Origin: Berberis thunbergii
Lineage: Eukaryota; Streptophyta; Magnoliopsida; Ranunculales; Berberidaceae
NCBI GenBank assembly: GCA_003290165.1
Contig: QNQO01005892.1
Coordinates: forward strand, 62,001-126,000
DNA: 64,000 nt
Direction: 5' to 3'
Shown here: positions 31,790-43,227 of the stretch, one piece after another
How the letters are laid out: every line of letters begins with the position of its first letter
Numbering within the stretch: position 1 is the stretch's first letter
The notes under the pieces: generated by a model
Told to the model about the DNA's origin: nothing
Databases searched by the model: none
Seen by the model: the letters and a program-made list of their open reading frames with translations, nothing else
Translations under genes and position numbers: made by a program

Positions 31790-33440
31790 AAATATCATCC
31801 CAAAGTCTAATCCACTTGGGAAAGTGGGAGTCTAGTCAGCGTTTGTCTGCTGATGATGATGACTCGCCAAAGGATCATTGCTTTCAATACAGAAAATGAT
31901 CGCCAAACTTACTAGGTAAGCCCAGTCAGTTCGTGACTGATGACGACAACTTCTGGTGCCCAAAGCCTAATATGCTCCACACGGATCACGACAGCCAAGG
32001 AAGTGGAAGTCTAGTCATCGCTTGTCCACTGATGACGACAACTCACCAAGGGACCATTGCTTTCAATATAAACAATGATCGCTGAACTTACCAGGTAAGC
32101 CTAGTCAATTCGAGACTGATGATGACGGCTTCTGGTTCCCAAGGCCTAATCCGCTTCTCGCGGATCCCGACGGCTGGGGAAGTAGGAGTCTAGTCAGCAC
32201 TTATCCACTGTGATGATGATTCACAAGGGGATTATTGTTCTCAATACAAACAATGATCGCCGAACTTAATAGGTAAGCCAAGTCAGTTCGTGATTAATGA
32301 CGACGACTTCTGGTGCCCAAAGCCTAATCCGCTTCACGCGAATCATGACGGCTGAGGAAGTGGGAGTCTAGTCAGCACTTGTTCACTGGTGACGATGACT
32401 TGCCAAAGGATCATTGCTCTCAATACAGAGAATAATCGCTGAACTTACTAGGTAAACCTAGTCAATTCGCGACTGATGACGATGGCTTCTAGTGCCCAAA
32501 GCCTAATCCGCTTCGCGCGGATCATGATGGCTAAGGAAGTGGGAGTCTAGTCAGTGCGTGTCCATTGATGAAAATGACTCGCCAAGGGATCAATGCACTC
32601 AATACAGACAATGGCCGCCAAACTTACCAGGTAAGCCCAGTTAGTTCGCGACTGATGACGACGGCTTCTGGTGCCCAAAGCCTAATCCGCTTCGCGCGGA
32701 TCACGACTGCTAAGAAAGTGAAAGTATAGTCAACTGATAAAGATGACTTGCCAAGGGATCATTGCTCTCAATACACGATCATCAAACTTACCAGGTAAGC
32801 CTAGTCATTTTGCGACTAATGATGGCGGCTTCTAGTGCCCAAAGCCTAATCCGCTCCGCGTGGATCATGACGGCTGAGAAAATAAGAGTTTAGTTAGCGC
32901 TTGTCTACTGATGACGACGACTCACCAAGGGATCACTTCTCTCAATACAAAAAATGATGCGCCGAACTTACCAGGTAAGCCCAGTCAGTTCGCAACTTAT
33001 GACGACGGCTTCTGGTACCCAAAGCCTAATCCGCCCTTCACGGATCACGACAGCTAAGGAAGTGGGCGTCTAGTCAGCGTTTGTCCGCTGATGACGACGA
33101 CTTGCCAAGGGATCATTGCTCTCAATACAGACAATGATCGCCAAACTTTACTAGGTAAGCCCAGTCAGTTTGCCACTGATGACGATGACTTCTAGTACCC
33201 AAAGCCTAATTCGTTCCCACAGATCACGACGACTAAGGAAGTGGGAGTCCAGTCAGCACTTGTCCACCGATGACGATAACTCGCCAAAGGATCATTGTTC
33301 TCAGTGTAGACAATGAGCACCAAATTTGCCAGAAAAAACTCAGTCAGTTCTCGACTGATAACGATGACCGCTGGTACACAAAGCCTAATCCATTCCGCGA
33401 GGATCACAATGGCCAAAGGAATGGGAGTCATTATAGACAA
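31790..33440 (+). repeat. Tandem array of nine 178-bp units with a hairpin (element C 3'UTR)
   Basis: Start points of the GATCATTG-type motif are about 31873, 32052, 32230, 32409, 32588, 32757, 32931, 33111 and 33290, a period of about 178 bp. The cleanest pairs are GATCATTG/CAATGATC (33111-33118, 33132-33139) and GATCATT/AATGATC (31873-31879, 31895-31901). Each unit also has gtaagcccagtcagttcg and gcccaaagcctaatccgctt. The array lies between integrase and the antisense ORF, the usual position of hypervariable 3'UTR repeats in Tat elements. Confidence 0.9.
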
Positions 33441-33689
33441 TGGCTGAAACAGCCAGGTCAACTCCTTACCAACAAAGACTCCTGCTGGCTAACCCCTAAT
33501 CTGTCACAAAAGCAACCCAAAACAATTGTATATTTTGACTGATGAAGACTGGCATTTCGTCTAGCAGTGCAAACTCTATGGTTTACAAAGAAAATAAACT
33601 CTATGTTTTCATTCAAAAAACATATCTATATATTATCCGTCCAAGAAAGGACGTTATAATCACTTTAAGGTGAAGCATCCTCCTCATCG

Positions 33690-35380
33690 GTAAGCCTCAC
33701 GGTGCCAAAGCCCTCCCCTCAATTGATCGGCTCGAAAACAATTTTCCTGTAGCGAGCAAAATCAAGGTCGATACCCAGATGCTATCCTCTAATCAGCTCC
33801 AATCTACCGCAAACGACCTCGGGCGAGATTAACGGCCTCCTATCTGACACGTCAAAGTCCATCGAGCCTAACAAGGCCTCATAGTGCGAGCGTTTCTCCG
33901 CCAGCAACCGCTCCGCCTCCAGAACATGATGAAGACCCTCATCAATTGCGGCTTCCAGCTGTTGCCTTTCAATGACTCATTCTGCTTATGCCCGCTTCCT
34001 TTCGGCTTCTTGAACCTCTCGTTCAAAACACCACCAGTCAACAAACGCATCCAAGCGTTCTAGTTCGGTCCTGGTTCGCCTCAGTTCAGCACGAGTTGAT
34101 GCCAAATTGGACTCGGCGGCCCTCAACTGAACTCTCATGCTAGCGACTTCTACTTTGGTAACAAAGGTCGCGGCCTTCATGCCCTCGCGATTTGCGACTT
34201 TGCCAGAATCCTACAACTGACCATCCAGGGAGTCCGTCCAATATAGAGCGTCCAAATATGACATCCGTAGATCCGCGAATGCCTTCTCCAAAGCAATAAA
34301 CCTCCCACAGGCTTCGGGATGCAGCAAGATAGGACTATATGACTCTAGGGCACGAGTAGCTGTCCTGAGACCATGATGATGCGAAAGCTCAACACGCGGC
34401 CCAACTTCCTCCCCCGCCAAGTCAACAAGGGAATCCGAAACATTTAAAGAAAGGTCGCGACCACCTAAAGGTTTGCTTGTGCAGATCGCGACATACTAAG
34501 GGGAGAAGCCGCCCTGACAAAAGTTTGCATCTTCATCGGGACGACAATGGGAGGTACATTCGCCTCCAATTCAGCAAGCCCAACAAGCCCGGAAGGGTTG
34601 GGCGAGGCCAGACTTCTCTTCCTCGCGCGATGAATGACCACCCCCTCAGCTAGTGAACTTGACACGAAGCGAGCACCATAAGAACACCGCAGCAGCTCGT
34701 AGCATGCGACATTGCCTCGCATTGCGACCTCCTCAACGAAGTCAAAGGGAGCTTGAGAAACTCCTTTTCTATTCGTTTCTCTTCCTCGTTGAGAGACAAA
34801 TATTAAACCTCCCTGAAATAAAGGAACAGTGTCAAAACCAGTATCGCAAAAGAAACATACAAAAATATGCATGCACCGGCGACCAAAAGACTCGCCAAGA
34901 TCAAACTAGAAGTATCGAAACACTCTATGACTCTCGAGCTTAAAGTAACCAGAATTCGCCGAAGCTAATAACCATTGCTTCTCCCAAGATTCAGCGTTGT
35001 CCATCGCCAGACAAGAAGTACATTTCAGCACACAGATACCCTTGGAATCCAATCGAGCGTAATGAGCCCTCATGAGAATTGTGAGCAGTATTTTAAAACC
35101 CGCTCAACATCATTTGAGCGGGAGGCATACGAAAATGGATAAAGAAGCGCCAGACATTGTTTGGCATTGGAAACCGGTGCTCGAACTCGAACATGCCTTG
35201 ATGCAAGCCTGTGAACCCATGAGGAGGTATAATCGGACCTAAAACTCCAAACGTGGGAACTATTTGCAAATCTCCTGGGATGTGATACAAACTATGGAGC
35301 CTGATCAACTCAGTCTCATCGAACAGACTACCTTCGAAGAAATTGATGGATCCTTGAAAGAAAGTTTAACGAGTTCAACC
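33690..35380 (-). pseudogene. Antisense extra ORF of element C (putative gypsy type transposon domain), broken
   Basis: Reading right to left: LFDETELIRLHSLYHIPGD (about 35330-35270), then GMFEFEHRFPMPNNVWRFF and HFRMPPAQMMLSGF ending at 35093, the core of PF04195. After a gap, possibly an intron, comes a piece with SLAEGVVIHRARKRSLASPN (34650-34590). A long helical part follows: LEKAFADLRMSYLDALYW (34295-34245) and LRAAESNLASTRAELRRTRTE (34125-34065), with the heptad pattern of a coiled coil. Stops break it into at least five frames. It is the counterpart of the ORFs at 1249 and 43228. Confidence 0.75.
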
Positions 35381-35629
35381 ATTTGAAGAAAGAACAAATA
35401 CAATGGCTCGAAAAGATAGAACGGATAACAATGGGGAAATCATCCTCAAGACAGTAAATATTAATAGGGAAGGAAAACAACACTTTTCCTCATTGAGAAG
35501 TCGTGTATCCATTAATGTCATGTGTCGCTCGAGAAAAATGCTCCGAGTCCAATCATCATGATGGCACAGTTGTATTTTTAAAGAGTTAGTGGACCGACTT
35601 TACACCCCACTAACTCGGGAGAAGTAGCT

Positions 35630-36303
35630 GATGATACATAAAAATGGTCACACCTCTAAGCCACAAACGTGTCATGATGATCTTGAGAAAATACGGGCCC
35701 TAGCATTAGCCCAACACTGATCTGGCCCAAGTGGTTCTAAGCCCACTCAACTCAATCCGCCAGGCGGACCCGAACTTTCACAACACGCTAGGCCCACGTG
35801 TCTCACAGCTATCCTCAATACACATAAGTCCCACTAAGGCAAGTATCTCTAGGATTAGCTTCGGACAGGCAACTACATTTGCTCTCTACTTCCAACCAGG
35901 AAGCAAATGCCAGAGTACCTTCCACACTTGGAATCTTCCTTCTATGGATTTCTCTCACATTGGGAACTATCTCCCATGTATCTAGGAGCACAAGGCTAAC
36001 ATAGAACTTCCCTCCTACAGCACGACTCCTAATTAGAGAAGATCTCCACAAAGATCTCCTTCCTAAACTACGCCTACGGTGGCCTAGTAAAACCAGGACT
36101 CCTTGCACTATAAATAAGACATGATGTTGGTAAGCTGAGGTATGCTACAAATCCCCTGTTATAGCATTACACATTCCTCAGATCTCTGGCTGACTTTAGC
36201 ATCGGAGTGTCATTGGCAACCACAATGGTAGTCTGTGGCTTACGTGTGTTACTTGTGCAAGTCAGCAAGAGGTCAAAGCTGGGAGCAAAAAACAACTACA
36301 TCA
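35630..36303 (+). repeat. 3' LTR of element C
   Basis: It begins TGATGATACATAAAAAT after the purine tract CGGGAGAAGTAGC and ends CTACATCA before the ACAAT duplication. It differs from the 5' LTR at scattered sites, so the insertion is not very recent. Confidence 0.92.
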
Positions 36304-36308
36304 ACAAT

Positions 36309-37846
36309 TATATATTAATAGTAGGACATAAGGTTTGATGTTATCTTTAAGTTAAATATATTTCATTAGATTTTTCAACTCGACTATTCTTGCACTATAA
36401 GCAAAGTTAGCATAATTTGAAGTTGATGGATAAGATATTAACTAGAAAGTCAAGCCATTCTATTTTTCATGAGGGTTATTTAATAAACTCTGATTTTTCT
36501 TGAGTCCACATTATCTCGTTGATGATCTCATTATTCTTGTTTCTTTTATTGATTTCTTTGAGAATAACATAAAATTTGAATCACTACACTAAAATTTCTT
36601 GGATTTTTTAATTGAGATATCATAATGCCAACTAGATATTAGAAAGTGATATAAGCATTTTTTTTTCCGTTGAACCATTCTGTAGCCTTTTAGCCTTCTC
36701 AATAATAAATATTTGTTTGCAACCATTTCAGCCTTTGAATAACATTTTATTTACTAACCTCATCTCTATTACCTGCTCCAATTATGGAGTAATATCTCAT
36801 ATTATTTTTATCCTTGCCCAATTTTTCTGAGAATGTGTATGGTTGATATATGTTTGGAATGGAAAAAAAAAGTTGAAACAAAATATTCCGTGAATCCTCA
36901 AGGGAGAAATGTTTTATTGTGTAAGGGGAAAAACAAGGTCATCAAGAAAAAAAATTGATGTTAAAAAAAAAAAGAAAACATTTTAATGCTTCAAAAAAAT
37001 ATGAAGAAGAACTGAGAAGAAAAAAAATAATTTATTTTTAAGTGCCATTGTGTTTATAAAAAGGTGTATCCATTCTCAGAGAATTTTTTATATTTTTTTT
37101 CATTCTTGTTAACCATAATTCAAACCCCAATACAACCTAGTGAAGACCTAATTGATCATAAGTAAAGGTTCGGTCCATAGATGTGGACATTGAATAGATA
37201 AGAACTATGGTGTTTGATTCAACATTCTCAAAGTAATTGATATTCCCATCCATGAGATCATATTCATTTCATTCTTTGAAAAGTCTGTTTTTCATGATAA
37301 TTATATGTGAGATTTTGTGTTTCATAATTTAGTTTTTTTCCTCACATATAAACTGAGTGATAAATGACCAATCTCTGAGTGACAAGAGAGATTTCTAGTT
37401 AAAGCATATTTTATAAAGGTAATCTAGTCGTGTTTATGTTGTGAAACGGAGAGTTATATTGATAAGGCTATGCACACACACACACACTTTGAGTTGAGAA
37501 TGATGATGAAGTACATTTAACTTTGGATATTATTAAATTGTTGTTAAAATCTGTTGATATATTACTGTGACACTGTTAGTTGTTTTCAGAAATTTATGGC
37601 AATTAAATGATTACTCTAAGGAAAATAAATAGAGTGGCCATGTTGTTTAAATTTATTGAGTTAGTAATGCTTGTAGATAACATTTCTAGAAATCCTCACA
37701 AGGCTATAACTCGTCCACTAGAGGTCTAGGGGTTCAAAGCCTTGTTGCACGTTTAAGGTAAGTGCAACCGATGATTCATGCGAAAGTGGGCTAGGATTTT
37801 ATTTTTGTTTTGCTAGTTCTCGAGCAAAATATAGGATTGGGGTATT
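36309..37846 (+). other. 3' internal sequence of Athila F
   Basis: AT-rich with no coding sign. It holds a short CA microsatellite (37472-37486). Just before the 3' LTR, cgagcaaaatataggattgg and ggtattt resemble the purine-rich end of Athila internal regions. Confidence 0.55.
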
Positions 37847-38036
37847 TGATATTCACATAATTATTATAAAATATCTCCTAATTTATATTTATTTGTATTT
37901 CGAATATCAAATTTTATTCTAATTATTTTGTTTTTATATTTTTGCGGGAACTGGAGATTAAACAATGAAATTACATTAGCGTGACGAATTTGGAAGAACT
38001 AACCCAGAGTAGTGCGGATACTAAAGTTAATGATAG

Positions 38037-40394
38037 GAGTGATTCTAGATGTCGAGGAAACTGGCGAGGGAATTGGCGAGGGAGGGCGCCTCGCACGTGC
38101 TAGACCACTGTTTCAAAAAAAAAAAAAAAGGCGGGAAAGCTTTTGAATTTCATTGCTGAAATTTAAGAGGGAGGGAGGGACCAAAAAACAGAGAGAAGAG
38201 AAGAGAAGAAATAGGGAAGACCTCTCCCCAAACTCATCTCCACAGAGAAGAAATCAGAAGAGAAGAGAAGCTGAAACTCTCCCTCTCCCCAAACTCGACA
38301 GAGAAGAGAAAGCTCTGTTTTGTGAGAGTAACAGAGCTTTCTACATAAGCATTGGTTTTGGCAGAATTACATGCTCTGTTTTTCTCTCCTTTTCACTGCT
38401 TTGAACTACACTGAAATGGAAATGGAGAATGAAGGGAAGAGTCCAGTTGAAGGGGAGAAGAAGGAGAATGAGCCGTTTGCGGTGCCGACTGCTGGTCAAG
38501 TTCTTTAAAAAAATTCTTTCATAAGCATTGGTTTTATGGGCTTAATTGGATGAAAATCGAAGTGATGAACATCTGTCTGGAACATCTGTTTGGGTTGCAT
38601 TTAAAATCTAGGCAATTTAGAATCTAGGCAAGTTCATTTGGTGAAAGAATGACTAATAACAATTTTAGTAGCTAACAAGATCTTTTGAATTGGCTTCTAA
38701 TTTTTCACTATGGATGAGTTGCCTGTTGTTTGAGGTTTTAATGAACTGGTTTCACTTGAAAATATTCATCTTTTGTTGATGCTAGTAGAGTATTTAGTGT
38801 TTATGCATCAGCATCCGCATTTGAGATCCCATCTTCAATGTTATCTAATTCATGGTATATTGTTTCACTGCAGGGGTGTGAAGTGTACCCAGCAAGAAAT
38901 TGCAATGTGTGGCTATTAGTGTAGAGCAACAAGTATATATGTACGTGATGTGCCTTCAAAACTCCAAACAATGCCCAGGTTGAACCCGAAACAATGGGTC
39001 GAAAAAGGATTCATCTAAATTGCAACCCAAGGAAAACAACATAGCTGAACCAGAGCACTATGGTAATCTAGTGAGTGGGAAGTACTTTTGATATGATTTG
39101 TCATTTAAAAGGAGACAGGATAATAGTTTGGGCAAGCAATAATGGTAGGGATATCTGCAGTTCTTTGCTTCAGTTGCAAGCCTTCTTCAAGGGATGTTAT
39201 TTCTGTTCTTGAATGGGAGAGCTCGGCCATCAAACATTTCAGCCTATGTTAGACCTTGCTATGTCAAAAGGCCAAAACTTGTAAATCCCAGCAATGTAAA
39301 TTTCTAATGCATGCATATATATTACCTTGTTATGATTCATTGATCTTGACAAGTAAAATTAAAGAAACGAAAGACAGTAGACTAGCACAAAACACGAGCA
39401 ATCTTTGCTGTGTGAGAACCAGACTCGAATTTCACTATGTAAGAGTCACAAATACAAAGAAGGAACTATGCTCTCACTTGGCTTCTCTCTTGCTCCAGTT
39501 CAGCTCCTACTGTTCAGTAATGTACTAACATTCTTTTACAAGAACTCAAAACAAAACCATAAAGATGAGGATTTCTAGAAGTATAGTACAACTGTGAATT
39601 TCTATTGGTAACTTTTTTAAAAGACCTCTGAGAGTTGATGAAGGTGTTTCTACATTCTAATATTCTATATCAATAATGAACTGATGAGCCACAACATTAT
39701 TGAAGCCTAAACTTAGATATAATACTAAAATCGCAGACCACACCTCCTCTCACAAGTTTAACAAAACAAGCCGTCAATGGACATTTAAGTTGATGAAAGG
39801 AACAAGAGGGAGGATGGGTAACAATAAAAATTATTTTGTTTAAAGAACTTGACAAAGATGCTCCAGACAGATGTTCATCACTTCGATTTTCATCCAATTA
39901 AGCCCATAAAACCAATGCTTATGAAAGAACTTGTTTAAAGAACTTGACCAGCATTCGGCACCGCAAACGGCTCATTCTCCTTCTTCTCCCCTTCAACTGG
40001 ACTCTTCCCTTCATTCTCCATTTCCATTTCAGTGTAGTTCAAAGCAGTGAAAAGGAGAGAAAAACAGAGCATGTAATTCTGCCAAAACCAATGCTTATGT
40101 AGAAAGCTCTGTTACTCTCACAAAACAGAGCTTTCTCTTCTCTGTCGAGTTTGGGGAGAGGGAGAGTTTCAGCTTCTCTTCTCTTCTGATTTCTTCTCTG
40201 TGGAGATGAGTTTGGGGAGACTTCTCTTCTCTCTCTGTTTTTTGGTCCCTCCCTCCCTCTTAAATTTCAGCAATGAAATTAAAAAGCTTTCCCGCTTTTT
40301 TTTTTTTTTTTTTTTTGAAACAGTGGTCTGGCACGTGCGAGGCGCCCTCCCTCGCCAATTCCCTCGCCAGTTTCCTCGACATCTAGAATCACTC
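38037..40394. mobile_element. Element G: non-autonomous Mutator-like element with long TIRs
   Basis: A 2358-bp element bounded by the 9-bp target duplication TAATGATAG (38028-38036 and 40395-40403), the length typical of Mutator transposons. TIRs start GAGTGATTCTAGATGTCGAG and extend 545 bp on the left (38037-38581) and 533 bp on the right (39862-40394). The 1.3-kb interior has no transposase. Both TIRs contain a CT-rich leader and an exon-like ORF. The insertion interrupts the Athila 3' LTR; the other LTR copy at about 10915 shows the empty site. Confidence 0.92.
38416..38494 (+). pseudogene. Exon-like gene fragment in the left TIR of element G
   Basis: From ATG at 38416 the frame reads MEMENEGKSPVEGEKK, then NEPFAVPTAG, where a GT that could be a splice donor follows (38495). 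It is preceded by a leader rich in C and T like a plant 5'UTR. The mirrored copy in the right TIR (39949-40027, minus) is the same except Thr to Asn before the final Ala-Gly. The PFAVPTAG end reminds me of plant CASC3/Barentsz-like proteins, but this is from memory and unverified. It looks like a host first exon captured by the element. Confidence 0.4.
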
Positions 40395-41940
40395 TAATGA
40401 TAGAGCCCAAGCCCAAAACTTGACCTAAAACTCAAATCCTCTTTTGTCTTAACCAAAACCCAAACCCAACCTAACCAAAAAAAAAAAAAAAAAACTATAT
40501 AATCTCTTTTTATCCCCTCTCATCTGGACTTCTCTCTCTTTTTCATGTCCCACTCCTCCTCTATTTTCCAGCCACCAACTACATCTCATCGTCCACCCTC
40601 CCGACGATTCTCGCTCGCTAGAAAGATCGATAGCCACCCAACCTTGTAGCCAATCTCGACCTTGCCTCCACAGACACATCCTCCATCATGACTTATCCTC
40701 CACTGATTCCTCTCTTCACGGTCAATATCTCTACCACTGCCATCTCTCTCGCCGTCCCTGTCGCAGAACACACTCAGAAACAACACAGATACAACCTCAC
40801 GCCTTCACCCACATTCACGTGACTTCTCTCATCCTTCTTCTCTTCATAAACCAACCACCACCTCTCTCTACCTACTTTATCCTCTTCATTCTCACCAACT
40901 CCGGACCAAGTCGTTCCCCCATCCCTTCTATTCTTATTTGTCGCAGCAACTAACTAGAACTAGCAACACAGATCACACAAAGTAGAGCTTCCCCTTCTCA
41001 ACGCCACACACACCTCCCTCCGTCAAACCTCCATCTTTCATTTTTTATTCCATCTCACCCCTACTTTGTTTCTCTCCCTCTCTTGCAGGAAGCAGCTCGC
41101 AGCAGGGAACACGCCGAGAACGCAAGGACGACGCAAAGCAGTGAGGAAGAAGCGCTTTTGGGAGGGAACCAACTGGTTTTTTTAATAATTGGCTATATGC
41201 ACCTAATCTATTTGCTCTGTACCACCACAGAGCGTAGCTTCCATTGAAGAGGAGATGTTCGCCCGTGCAATCTCCGCGACCACCTCCACCGTGATCTTCT
41301 AAACACCCAGCTAAGGCATACATGATTCTGCAAGCTTAGTAGCATTTTCTATTATCTTTTATTATTTTCCGATACACTATATAATTGAATATTGGATTGA
41401 TTTGTGAATATGCGCATATTACTTTCACTGTGTATGTCATGCATTCATGGTAGTTAAAATTCTTCTATACTACTGTTTGAGCCATGTTTGATTCTTATTA
41501 GTCAAGTTTGTGATTAATTGTACCTTAAACAAACAATTAATGTTAGTGATTTCCACATTGGTTAAAAGTGAGTCCATTACATTGATATCCGAGACAATAA
41601 TAGATTCTCATCTCTAATATTGCTCGAATTCTATGAGATAATAATTGCTAATAGTATAATTCTATGAACACCTGTTGGATGATTCGAAAGTCTTAGCATT
41701 TTTCTATTTTATTCTTAAACTCAATTTTCATTTGTTTTTCTATTTGCTATTAGTTCAGAAATTTTTGATTGTTGTAACCCCCTCTTAAATTAGTTTAAAT
41801 AGATTGTAGTCTTTGACTGTGTCTTCATTCCTCGTGGGATCAACCCATATTTTCCATTGTATATCAGTTAGGCAATCGTGCACTTGCGATATAACAATCA
41901 AGTCGAATTAGCCTATTAATATAGGTTGATAAAATCTGCA

Positions 41941-42255
41941 GCACTCATCTTCACCCCGTGTGGGTATTTAAATCCATGGAGTGGATTTGGACGAGTAAGT
42001 GCACCTCGGTAATCCTAAGCATGTAGTAAGGCATGGGTGTATTGCATTCCATGATGGTATGATCCTTGGCTAGTAAGTAAATCTAGTAGAGCGCAACGAT
42101 TAGACCTTGCGAGTTTGTCAAGTGTTTATTACGAGTGGATTTCTATTTGGATAAAGTAATATAAACTTCAAGCTTGCAAGCCCTTACACCGAGGAAGTAA
42201 CTGGTCAGAGCCAAACAAACATCAACTTAGGTGAACTTCATTATATTGGTGTTGA
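41941..42255. other. Short spacer between Athila F and element B
   Basis: No gene, repeat or known motif seen. It may be the pre-insertion flank shared by both elements. Confidence 0.4.
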
Positions 42256-42932
42256 TATAGTTGATTTCTGCTCACATTCATTGCTACTTACCTAGACCTA
42301 CACAAGTAGCACACGTGAGCCAAAGACCACCGTGTGGCAGCCGATGGCACTACGATGCTTAAGTTAGATAAGGCTTAGGAAAAACTTTAAGTTGTAAGTT
42401 GGGATTTTGTATCGTACCTTAAGTTCATCGACCTTATCTCCTTTTTATAGGGTGAGAGTCCTTGTTCGGCTAGGCCTTTGGTGGAGTAATTTAGGGAAAG
42501 AAATCTTGCTGGAGATCATTTCCTAGTTGGAAGCTATCCATGTGGGATAGTTTCCCTATACAACTTGTGCTCCTAGATCTGCATGAGAGGTTTCCCTTTC
42601 TTAGTGTTGTCCATACAAAAAGTTTTCTTGCCCAGCTTATACTCTAGTATTTCTTTTCTAGTTAGAACCCATACCGCTGGCCTACCTGTTTTGGGTCGAT
42701 CCCCCAGATACTTGCCTTATCAGGGCCTACGAGTATTGGGCTTGACGATATTAAGTGTGGGCTAGTGACACATTACAATTCGGGTCCAACGTTCTGGAAT
42801 CTGCCAATAGTGGGCTTAATGCTATCTGGGCCTCGTTGGATTGAGTATGCAATCAGGCCTGCTTTGTTTTATTAACGATGTTATCATGACACGTGTACGA
42901 TGCTGATCAGAGGACGATTTGATGTATCATCA
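42256..42932 (-). repeat. 3' LTR of element B
   Basis: On the minus strand it starts TGATGATACATCAAATCG, preceded by the purine tract AGGGGGAGTAGT, and ends near 42256 with a changed terminus (CTATA in place of CTACA). It matches 312-973 and 52654-53310 throughout, including gcttaagttagataaggctta at 42357. Confidence 0.85.
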
Positions 42933-43097
42933 ACTACTCCCCCTAAGTTGGTGGGTCGTCTTATCGATCCACTAGGTCACTTCATAAAGCAACTATGCAG
43001 TCATGATGGTTGAGTCTGAGTTGTTTCCTCAAGCGGCGATTTCCATTAATTGGGCGTGCGTCAGCTTGAAAGAATGTAAGGTCGGAGATATGTTTTC

Positions 43098-43106
43098 TAT
43101 ATATAT
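43098..43106 (+). promoter_or_regulatory. TATA box for the antisense ORF of element B
   Basis: TATATATAT lies about 125 bp before the ATG at 43228 and just outside the 3' LTR, the same arrangement as in element A. Confidence 0.45.
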
Positions 43107-43227
43107 CTCTTGCCTATGGAGTGTAGCCTCTTTACTCTTTCGATTTTAGAGATTCAGCTTTGTCGTATCGTCTTCTGTATTTTTTACTTCACTTAACCTT
43201 CATATTCGAAAGCTTTTACTATCTTTC

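Larger units (their letters stand above)
26716..36303 (+). mobile_element. Element C: Tat-lineage Ty3/gypsy retrotransposon, near full length, inactive
   Basis: A 9.6-kb element on the plus strand with LTRs of 680 and 674 bp and a perfect 5-bp target duplication ACAAT (26711-26715 and 36304-36308). Order: 5' LTR, primer-binding site, gag relic (middle deleted), protease, RT, RNase H, second RNase H, integrase, tandem-repeat 3'UTR, antisense ORF, purine tract, 3' LTR. Two RNase H domains and the antisense ORF place it in the Tat lineage. Stops and frameshifts occur in every coding part. It interrupts the internal region of Athila F. Confidence 0.92.
10730..41940 (+). mobile_element. Element F: Athila-like Ty3/gypsy retrotransposon, degenerate, hosting nested insertions
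   Basis: Reading on the plus strand: 5' LTR (10730-22382, split by D and E), primer-binding site (22389-22407), Athila-type gag and protease relics (23145-25331), an unrecognised remnant (25332-26715), insertion of C (26716-36303), AT-rich 3' internal sequence (36309-37846), and 3' LTR (37847-41940, split by G). RT, RNase H and integrase of the Athila element itself are missing. Without insertions it would be about 13-14 kb of LTR plus internal sequence. Flanks next to the LTR ends are CTACT on the left and GCACT on the right, a weak match for a 5-bp target duplication, as expected for an old insertion. Confidence 0.85.
37847..41940 (+). repeat. 3' LTR of Athila element F, interrupted by element G
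   Basis: LTR pieces are 37847-38036 and 40404-41940 (the second copy of the target duplication is 40395-40403). It matches the 5' LTR pieces in order. It preserves the undisturbed target sequences of D (near 41070) and E (near 41310), which confirms those insertions. The end ataggttgataaaatctgca matches 22363-22382. Confidence 0.87.

Noticed and set aside
10725..41945. 5-bp target duplication for Athila F
   Set aside because: CTACT and GCACT match at only three of five bases, which is not convincing.
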